Positions 1 to 4,750 of a DNA stretch of 6,056 nucleotides are shown here, piece after piece. The translations under genes were made by a program, and so were the position numbers. The DNA comes from an uncultured Pseudomonadota bacterium. Its GTDB lineage: Bacteria > Desulfobacterota_B > Binatia > UBA9968. The stretch spans positions 1 through 6,056 of the forward strand of contig CAMLCX010000317.1 of assembly GCA_946478635.1 (NCBI GenBank), in the 5' to 3' direction. The notes below the pieces were generated by a model, which saw only the letters and a program-made list of their open reading frames with translations, was not told the DNA's origin and did not search any database. The stretch's first letter is position 1. Every line of letters starts with the position of its first letter.

Positions 1-1804
1 GCGCGGCGTTCTCTGCGACAACGTCTAGAACTGGCTGGATATCCGTGGGCGAGCTGGCGATCACGCGAAGAATCTCACTCGTCGCCGTCTGCTGCTCCAA
101 CGCTTCGGTGAGGTCACGGTTGCGTTCCTGCAATTCCTTGAACAACCGCACGTTCTCAATGGCGATCACCGCTTGATCGGCGAAGGTTTCGAGGAGCTTG
201 ATCTGCGCCGGGGTGAAGGAGCGCACCTCAATGCGCCGGGCGCCCAACGATCCTATGAATTCTCCCTGTTGACGCAGTGGAACAACCAACCAGGTGCGCC
301 AGCCGACGGCGGCGCCCAACAGTGGGAAATCGTTCAGCGCGCGGGTGTCGGGAATGTGGAGCGTGCCATGCTCGCGCAACCAGCGAAAATGTGGCTCATC
401 AATGCTGACCTCGACGCGGCCAATGGGTATGGGACCATAATGAGCACTCACCCTTAGCATGTTTCCGTGCTGGAGACGCAGCAGCACGTCATCGATCCCA
501 CAAACTCGGGCCGCGCTCTCGACGATGGCGTCGAGCACCGGCTGCACATCGGTCGGCGAGCGGCTGATGATGCCGAGCACCTCGGCCGTCGCTGTCTGAT
601 GCTCCAGCGCCTCGCGCAATTCTGCATTCCGCTCCTGGATTTCCTTGAACAGCCGGACGTTCTCGATCGCGATCACGGCCTGATCGGCGAACGTCTCAAT
701 GAGTTTAATCTGCTTCTCGGAGAACGGCTGGACTTCGCGCCGCCACAGTCCCATCGCGCCAACGGGCTCACCGTCTCGTAGCAGCGGCACCGCCAGCACA
801 GTTCGCCGGAATTCCATCTGCTCGCCATGTGCTAGCCAGTGGTAGTCCGGATCTACCCGGATGTCGTGGATGTGAATGATCCGTCGATCCAGGATCGCGC
901 GACCCACTGCCATCTCTCGGTCTATCGCACGCGGGAACCTGTCGCGCGCTGCTTCGACCTCCAGCTCTGTCAGGCCGTGGTGAGCCTCAAACGTGACGAG
1001 TTGGCCATCGAACTGGTGCATAACGGCGAACGTCGCCTCGCACAGCTGCGCCGCGCTCCGGACGATCGCCGCGAAAACCGGCTGCAGATTGAACGCTGAG
1101 CTGCTGATCACCTTGAGCACGTCGCTTGTGGCCGTCTGCTGCTCCAGCGCTTCGGTGAGGTCCCGGTTCCGCGCCTGTTGCTCGTGAATGAGCCGCGCGT
1201 TCTCGATGGCGATCACGGCCTGATCGGCGAAGGTTTCGAGCAGCTTGATTTGCCTATCCGAGAAAGGACGAACCTCTCGTCTGCGAATATGAATAGCGCC
1301 GATGGCCACACCTTCACGTAGCAATGGCGTGTCAAGCACCGTACGAAGACCAGCTGCAATTCCACGGGTCTTGGCACCTGGAAATTCAGCTTCGGCTGCT
1401 CGAAGGTCGTGGACATGGATCGTCCGTCGGTCGACAATCGCTCGACCCGGGGGCGTGCCACGACCGATAACGCGGGCCTCGTCCGCCGCATGTGATAGGG
1501 GGATCGGTCCAAAATGGGCGGCGCCCCTAAAAATATCGCCATCGACGCGGTACACTGCCGCGTCCGCTGCGTCACAGAGCTTCGCCGCTCGCTCGGCAAT
1601 CGCATCGAGCACAGTCTGAAGGTCAGCTGGTGAGCTGGCGATCATCCGGAGGATCTCGCTCGTGGCCGCCTCCCGTTCGAGTAACTCGTCGCGCTCGCGC
1701 TGCAACGACTGAATATTTCCCGCTTGTTTCGGCCGAGACTTTTTCGCCACCGGACGCGGCTTCGCTTTAGTTTTCCGGGAACCTTTCTTTGTCGTGGAAG
1801 CCAT
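1..1804 (-). CDS. Multi-GAF domain sensory protein, N-terminal 601 residues (3' end outside window)
   Basis: I translated the minus strand from the ATG at 1804-1802; the frame stays open to the left edge (601 codons plus one base). An in-frame TAA lies 10 codons upstream with no ATG, GTG or TTG between, so this start is well supported, although no Shine-Dalgarno sequence precedes it. Residues 1-27 are Lys/Arg/Pro-rich. Residues about 31-55 form a charged helix, followed by GAF 1 (about 49-205), GAF 2 (228-385), GAF 3 (408-555) and the beginning of GAF 4 (578 on). Each GAF ends with a near-identical helix, QIKLLETFADQAVIAIEN, and a coiled-coil linker with E(A/H)L(E)QQTAT. GAF domains bind small ligands or chromophores. 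Relatives with this architecture usually end in a histidine kinase or nucleotide cyclase, but the output domain is not visible here. No signal peptide or membrane segment is seen, so it is probably cytoplasmic. The ligand is unknown: I see no conserved chromophore-Cys motif that I could assign. Confidence 0.93.
   Translation of the reverse strand, partial: MASTTKKGSRKTKAKPRPVAKKSRPKQAGNIQSLQRERDELLEREAATSEILRMIASSPADLQTVLDAIAERAAKLCDAADAAVYRVDGDIFRGAAHFGPIPLSHAADEARVIGRGTPPGRAIVDRRTIHVHDLRAAEAEFPGAKTRGIAAGLRTVLDTPLLREGVAIGAIHIRRREVRPFSDRQIKLLETFADQAVIAIENARLIHEQQARNRDLTEALEQQTATSDVLKVISSSAFNLQPVFAAIVRSAAQLCEATFAVMHQFDGQLVTFEAHHGLTELEVEAARDRFPRAIDREMAVGRAILDRRIIHIHDIRVDPDYHWLAHGEQMEFRRTVLAVPLLRDGEPVGAMGLWRREVQPFSEKQIKLIETFADQAVIAIENVRLFKEIQERNAELREALEHQTATAEVLGIISRSPTDVQPVLDAIVESAARVCGIDDVLLRLQHGNMLRVSAHYGPIPIGRVEVSIDEPHFRWLREHGTLHIPDTRALNDFPLLGAAVGWRTWLVVPLRQQGEFIGSLGARRIEVRSFTPAQIKLLETFADQAVIAIENVRLFKELQERNRDLTEALEQQTATSEILRVIASSPTDIQPVLDVVAENAA
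87..1252 (-). repeat. Three internal DNA repeats encoding the inter-GAF linker
   Basis: Three 119-nt segments, at 87-205, 594-712 and 1134-1252, encode the end of one GAF domain, its terminal helix and the coiled-coil linker. They are spaced 507 and 540 nt apart, i.e. one 169- or 180-residue GAF unit. By hand count the first and third copies match at about 98 of 119 positions, while the GAF cores between them are clearly more divergent. This indicates domain duplication inside the gene, with the linkers kept alike by selection or by gene conversion. Confidence 0.85.
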
Positions 1805-1827
1805 AAAAAAGACCGAGATGGGGCTCG

Positions 1828-1843
1828 CTGACTTTTATGTCAG
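1828..1843. promoter_or_regulatory. Small inverted repeat overlapping the -10 box (possible operator)
   Basis: CTGAC at 1828-1832 is repeated inverted as GTCAG at 1839-1843 with a 6-nt centre. The palindrome overlaps the candidate -10 box and the likely start of transcription of the multi-GAF gene, where a repressor site would be expected. A 5-bp arm is short and could arise by chance. Confidence 0.25.
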
Positions 1844-1860
1844 GTGGTTGGAAGCGTCAA
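1832..1860 (-). promoter_or_regulatory. Candidate sigma-70 promoter of the multi-GAF gene
   Basis: On the minus strand a -35 box TTGACG (1860-1855, 5 of 6 to consensus) is followed by a 17-nt spacer and a -10 box TAAAAG (1837-1832, 4 of 6). A start of transcription near 1825 would leave a 5' leader of only about 20 nt before the ATG at 1804. The spacing and position fit well; the weak -10 box is the main doubt. Confidence 0.5.
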
Positions 1861-1979
1861 GCAGGAAAAACTTCTCTTCCGAGGCGAACGCTTTCGCGGA
1901 AAAATCCGTGGCGAATCTAGCTTGCAGTTATTGCGTCTGCAGAATAGATTCCGTTAAACGAGCGATTTCTCAATGAATA

Positions 1980-2001
1980 ACCCCGCCGCAAGCTGCGGGG
2001 T
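1980..2001. repeat. GC-rich hairpin, REP-like
   Basis: ACCCCGC at 1980-1986 pairs with GCGGGGT at 1995-2001 around an 8-nt loop, CGCAAGCT, which itself is nearly self-complementary. No U-run follows, so it is not a standard intrinsic terminator. The form resembles the short CCCCGC...GCGGGG palindromes scattered between genes in many environmental bacterial genomes; that resemblance is from memory and not searched. Confidence 0.55.
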
Positions 2002-2039
2002 ATCAGAACTCGGCGATGAGATTTGTCTTAAAGGCGTCA

Positions 2040-2062
2040 CCCCCGAATGTTTTTATCGGGGG
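2040..2062. repeat. Hairpin with C5GA/TCG5 stem and T-rich loop
   Basis: CCCCCGA at 2040-2046 pairs with TCGGGGG at 2056-2062, leaving a 9-nt loop containing five consecutive T. The stem could continue through GGC (2033-2035) with GCC (2063-2065) if GTCA at 2036-2039 is bulged out. The T-run lies in the loop and not after the stem, which argues against a terminator and for a repeat element or a cruciform. Confidence 0.5.
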
Positions 2063-2083
2063 GCCAGTTCCGAACCAGCCTCG

Positions 2084-2108
2084 ATTCCCGCTTAAAGCAT
2101 GCGGGAAT
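2084..2108. repeat. ATTCCCGC/GCGGGAAT palindrome, REP-like
   Basis: ATTCCCGC at 2084-2091 is perfectly inverted as GCGGGAAT at 2101-2108, with a 9-nt loop, followed by GACGG. ATTCCCGC-loop-GCGGGAATGACGG is a pattern I associate with very abundant dispersed intergenic repeats in several bacterial groups. Here it ends about 90 nt before the ligase start codon. Copy number in the source genome cannot be judged from this window. Confidence 0.6.
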
Positions 2109-2200
2109 GACGGACTTCGAACAGGCAATTTAGTTTACGCAGCAAGCTACGCGAAATCGATCCACAGAGATTAAAGCTTGCCAATGGCGGAACGAAAGTT

Positions 2201-3478
2201 TTGATATTACCTACAAGCAGTCGCAAAGCGATCGCGGCGCAGCAAGTCGGACGTTTACGCCGGATGCTGGAGACGATGCTGCCGGCCAACGAATTTTACC
2301 GGCGTAAATTTGCGCTCGCCGACATTCAAAAAATCGATTCGCTCGAGGCGTTGCGAAACATTCCGTTCACCACCAAGAGCGAACTGGTCGAAGATCAGCA
2401 AGAGCATCCGCCGTTCGGCAGCGATCGAACATTTCCTTTGGATCGCTACGTTCGCATTCACCAAACCTCCGGCACAACAGGTCAGCCGATGTATTGGCTC
2501 GACACCGAAGAGTCGTGGAATTGGTGGGCCGAGTGTTGGAAAGCTGTCTTTGACGCTGCCGGCGTCCGCGCCGGTGATCGCATTTTCTTTGCGTTTTCGT
2601 TCGGACCCTTCATCGGCTTTTGGGCGGGATGGGAAGGAGCGCGAAGCGTCGGAGCGCTGGCCATTTCCGGCGGCGCGCAATCCACCGCCCAGAGGCTGAA
2701 ATCGATTGTCGATTGCGGCGCGACCGTGCTGGTTTGTACGCCAACCTATGCGCTGCACATGGCGTCCGAGGCGAGAAAAACCGGCATGGATCTCGCCAAG
2801 GACTCCGCGATAAAAATCACCATCCACGCCGGCGAGCCGGGCGCGAGCATTCCCAGCACCAAAAAACTTATCGAACAATCCTGGGGCGCGAAGTGTTACG
2901 ACCATGCCGGCGCCACGGAAGTGGGAGCCTTCGGATTCGAGTGTCAATCCCAACCCGGCGCCATTCACGTCAACGAGGATGAGTTCATCGCCGAAGTCAT
3001 CGATCCGGTCAGTGGCGCGGGAAACAAGGAAGACCAAGAAGGCGAACTCGTACTCACGAATCTTGGCAGAGTCGGCAGCCCCGTCATCCGTTATCGCACC
3101 GGCGATCTGGTGCAACCGAGCACCGAACCCTGTCCGTGCGGCAGACCCTTTTTGCTATTGAAAGGTGGCGTGCTGGGACGGGTGGATGATATGGTCGTGG
3201 TCCGAGGCGTGAACGTGTTTCCCAGTGCGGTTGAAAACGTTTTGCGTGAGTTCTCCGAGATCGAGGAGTTTCGCGTGGAAATTTTTGACCGCGACGCATT
3301 GCGCGAAATCAAGCTCGTTGTCGAGCCGGGTTCCGGCGACAGATCCAGCGCTGCGCTGCGCGATCAAATCGCTCAACGCATGCGTGAGCGCATCGGCCTT
3401 CGCCCCGAGGTCGAATTGGTCGCGCCGGGAACCTTGCCGAGATTTGAATTGAAGGCTAGAAGATTCTTCAAGCAGTAA
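2201..3478 (+). CDS. PaaK-like AMP-forming acyl/aryl-CoA ligase
   Basis: A 425-residue protein of the phenylacetate-CoA ligase (PaaK, COG1541) branch of the adenylate-forming enzymes; E. coli PaaK is of similar length. It should activate a carboxylic acid with ATP and load it on coenzyme A in the cytoplasm. Visible motifs: the phosphate-binding loop TSGTTGQP (89-96), the DHAGATEVG adenine-binding segment (234-242), YRTGDLV (298-304), the hinge region GRVDDMVVVRGVNVFPS (326-342) and a C-terminal LPRFELKARR with the likely catalytic Lys418. FEC (Cys248), His256 and CPCG (Cys311, Cys313) could form the structural zinc site reported for some family members; this is inference. The start is TTG: the open frame reaches back to 2111 but holds no ATG or GTG, and family homology begins close to the TTG. 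The substrate is not readable from sequence. The downstream reductase genes suggest an aromatic acid such as 4-hydroxybenzoate, but a true benzoate-type ligase belongs to a different branch, so this is uncertain. Confidence 0.92.
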   Translation: MILPTSSRKAIAAQQVGRLRRMLETMLPANEFYRRKFALADIQKIDSLEALRNIPFTTKSELVEDQQEHPPFGSDRTFPLDRYVRIHQTSGTTGQPMYWLDTEESWNWWAECWKAVFDAAGVRAGDRIFFAFSFGPFIGFWAGWEGARSVGALAISGGAQSTAQRLKSIVDCGATVLVCTPTYALHMASEARKTGMDLAKDSAIKITIHAGEPGASIPSTKKLIEQSWGAKCYDHAGATEVGAFGFECQSQPGAIHVNEDEFIAEVIDPVSGAGNKEDQEGELVLTNLGRVGSPVIRYRTGDLVQPSTEPCPCGRPFLLLKGGVLGRVDDMVVVRGVNVFPSAVENVLREFSEIEEFRVEIFDRDALREIKLVVEPGSGDRSSAALRDQIAQRMRERIGLRPEVELVAPGTLPRFELKARRFFKQ

Positions 3479-3496
3479 ATCGCCGTTGGGAACCGA

Positions 3497-3760
3497 ATGG
3501 TTATCTGGACCGAGTATTTTAAATACCGGGCTCGACTGCGAGGCTTTGATCTTGCTATCATCGAAGAGATCGTCCGATTTTCCGAAGAGCGTTATTTTGA
3601 TACGGCCACGCAACGCATGGTGGCTGTCGGACAACACGGCAACCGATTGGTGGTCGTACCCTATGAACAAGAAGGCGAATCGATGACCCCAGTCACCATT
3701 CATACTACAGCCCGGCAACAAATAGCGTTTCGCCTACGGACAGGGAGATTTAGGCCATGA
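3497..3760 (+). CDS. Small DUF4258-like protein, putative toxin
   Basis: An 87-residue basic protein beginning 18 nt after the ligase stop codon and overlapping the next gene by 4 nt (ATGA). The N-terminal half has KYRARLRGFD (9-18) and a helix IIEEIVRF (21-28); then comes a beta-rich middle (RMVAVGQHGNRLVVVPYE, 40-57) and a C-terminal TPVTIHTTARQQIAFRLRTGRF (64-85). This pattern, and the partner gene, match small proteins annotated as DUF4258 that sit beside DUF2283 genes and are thought to resemble RelE/ParE-fold toxins. Toxicity and any RNase activity are inference. A weak GGGA lies 5-8 nt before the ATG. Confidence 0.72.
   Translation: MVIWTEYFKYRARLRGFDLAIIEEIVRFSEERYFDTATQRMVAVGQHGNRLVVVPYEQEGESMTPVTIHTTARQQIAFRLRTGRFRP
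3742..3748 (+). promoter_or_regulatory. Shine-Dalgarno sequence for the DUF2283 gene
   Basis: AGGGAGA lies 8 nt before the ATG at 3757, inside the 3' end of the preceding gene. It is the strongest ribosome-binding site seen on the plus strand here, which would allow the second gene of the pair to be translated well in addition to any translational coupling through the ATGA overlap. Confidence 0.6.
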
Positions 3761-3987
3761 AAAAACCGAAGCTATCGTATTTCGACCAAGAAGACATTCT
3801 GCACCTCGCGATTTCCGAGGAGGAAGAGGCCAGCAGTGTCGAGCTAAGTCCCAACATCACCGCCGAGTTGAACGAGAAAGGCGAGTTAATTGGGATTGAA
3901 ATCTTGAATGCGAGCACGTTCGTGCGAGACGCGATCATGGAAGGAGTGCAGGCGAAGGTGCTTCATCTCGTCCCTGCCGGAAAGTAG
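3757..3987 (+). CDS. DUF2283 family protein, putative antitoxin
   Basis: A 76-residue, strongly acidic protein. The segment from YFDQEDILHLAIS (8-20) through VELSPNITAELNEKGELIGIEILNAS (28-53) is the characteristic DUF2283 pattern: a Tyr-Asp-x-x-x-Asp strand, then an Asn/Asp-x-x-Gly-x-x-x-Gly-Ile-Glu-Ile-Leu hairpin. DUF2283 genes commonly follow a DUF4258-like gene with a 4-nt overlap, as here, and the pair is regarded as a probable type II toxin-antitoxin module. The charge contrast (basic partner first, acidic partner second) fits neutralisation by direct binding. No DNA-binding motif is evident in this protein, so autoregulation is not predicted. A 64-nt gap separates it from the next gene. 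Confidence 0.8.
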   Translation: MKKPKLSYFDQEDILHLAISEEEEASSVELSPNITAELNEKGELIGIEILNASTFVRDAIMEGVQAKVLHLVPAGK

Positions 3988-4051
3988 CTGAGGTGACTTA
4001 TCGCCCAATTCAGCCATTGCACCCGACCCCGGTTACATCGTTGAAATAAGA

Positions 4052-4561
4052 ATGAAGAACGGCAAAAAACTCCGCGCTAATACAAGACCGGGAAAACTCC
4101 TCCTGCGCCTGCGCGTCAACGGCGAGATCCGTGAGGTCGCAACCGAAATCAACAAGACCTTGTTGGAAGTATTGCGCGAAGACATGAATCTCACCGGAAC
4201 AAAGCATGGATGCGAGCTGGGCGAATGCGGCACCTGCGCGGTGCTCGTCGATAACAAGCCGGTACTCTCCTGTTTGATGCTCGGCATCGAGGCGGTGAAT
4301 GCCGCGGTCATTACCGTCGAGGGCATGATGCAAAACGGCAAACCGCACCCGTTGCAAAGTGCCTTCGCGGACCTGGGCGCCGCGCAATGCGGCTACTGCA
4401 TCCCGGGAATTCTCCTCACCGCGATGGCGTTGTTGGCGGAAAATCCCCAGCCGAGCCGCGACGAAATCCGTCAGGCGCTATCGGGCAATCTCTGCCGCTG
4501 CACCGGCTATACGAAAATATTGCAAGCAGTCGAACTGGCCGCAAAGGAAATTGCGGAATGA
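4052..4561 (+). CDS. hcrC: [2Fe-2S] small subunit of a 4-hydroxybenzoyl-CoA reductase-like molybdenum hydroxylase
   Basis: A 169-residue protein of the xanthine dehydrogenase/CO dehydrogenase small-subunit family, usual length about 150-170. It carries electrons between the molybdenum cofactor and the FAD subunit through two [2Fe-2S] clusters. All eight ligands are present: a plant-ferredoxin-type set Cys54, Cys59, Cys62, Cys74 in GCELGECGTC...LSC, and a C-terminal helical-domain set Cys113, Cys116, Cys148, Cys150 in QCGYC and NLCRC. The usual QCGYCTPG is QCGYCIPG here (Thr to Ile). The first 16 residues precede the typical start of homology, but there is no later usable start before residue 45. 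No Shine-Dalgarno sequence is seen; AATAAGA directly abuts the ATG. Family membership is certain; the HcrC assignment rests on the neighbouring large subunit. Confidence 0.93.
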   Translation: MKNGKKLRANTRPGKLLLRLRVNGEIREVATEINKTLLEVLREDMNLTGTKHGCELGECGTCAVLVDNKPVLSCLMLGIEAVNAAVITVEGMMQNGKPHPLQSAFADLGAAQCGYCIPGILLTAMALLAENPQPSRDEIRQALSGNLCRCTGYTKILQAVELAAKEIAE

Positions 4562-4566
4562 CTTTG

Positions 4567-4660
4567 TTCACCACGAAGGACACGAAGATCACGAAGGCAA
4601 GAGAAGAATACGAGATAATTATTTTCCGAACTTCGTGTCCTTCGTGTGCTTCGTGGTGAA
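4567..4660. repeat. Imperfect palindrome with 30-nt arms built of CACGAAG units
   Basis: The left arm 4567-4596 and right arm 4631-4660 are inverted complements at 27 of 30 positions (12, 8 and 7 paired bases separated by a 1-base and a 2-base mismatch), around a 34-nt AT-richer loop. Each arm is a 9-nt-periodic run of CACGAAG-type units beginning TTCACCACGAAG. It starts 5 nt after the stop codon of the small subunit and ends 90 nt before the large-subunit ATG. It looks like a member of the dispersed CACGAAGGACACGAAG palindromes known from environmental bacterial genomes (from memory). As RNA it would fold into a long stable stem. No T-run follows it. Confidence 0.85.
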
Positions 4661-4750
4661 GAACACAGGTTGCAAACGGAGTGACTCAAGCTAATTCGCA
4701 ACGCCACGGAGAACGAAGGTACGCACTCTGACTGATCAATAAGACATGTT

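Larger units (their letters stand above)
1861..2200. other. Intergenic region between divergent genes, no convincing gene
   Basis: This stretch separates the leftward GAF gene from the rightward ligase gene. Short open frames exist, but none has recognisable protein features. The only structure I see is a cluster of palindromes between 1980 and 2108, described separately. I found no good sigma-70 promoter for the ligase gene, so its promoter is either weak, activator-dependent or of another sigma class. Confidence 0.6.

Noticed and set aside
173..1619. Several plus-strand open frames opposite the GAF gene
   Set aside because: They are antisense shadows; the minus-strand frame is continuous and encodes repeated GAF domains.
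1794..1976. 60-codon plus-strand frame in the divergent intergenic region
   Set aside because: It overlaps the start of the GAF gene and its candidate promoter, lacks a ribosome-binding site and resembles no family I know.
1980..2062. Bidirectional intrinsic terminator between the divergent genes
   Set aside because: The flanking genes point away from this region, so no terminator is needed, and neither hairpin is followed by a T-run.
2255..3115. Long minus-strand open frame (286 codons) opposite the ligase gene
   Set aside because: It lies wholly antisense to a gene with clear family motifs, has low-complexity composition and no recognisable domain. It is a shadow of the GC-biased codon use of the ligase.
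3155..3721. Minus-strand open frame (188 codons) across the ligase end and the first small gene
   Set aside because: It runs antisense to two supported genes and shows no domain or ribosome-binding site.
4567..4660. CRISPR array or intrinsic terminator
   Set aside because: Only two arms exist and they are inverted, not direct, repeats with no spacers; there is no T-run after the stem as an intrinsic terminator would have.
4359..4694. Plus-strand frames running from the small subunit gene through the CACGAAG palindrome
   Set aside because: Their C-terminal parts are translations of the repeat (HEGHEDHEG-like), a common false gene call; the rest is an out-of-frame shadow of the small subunit.
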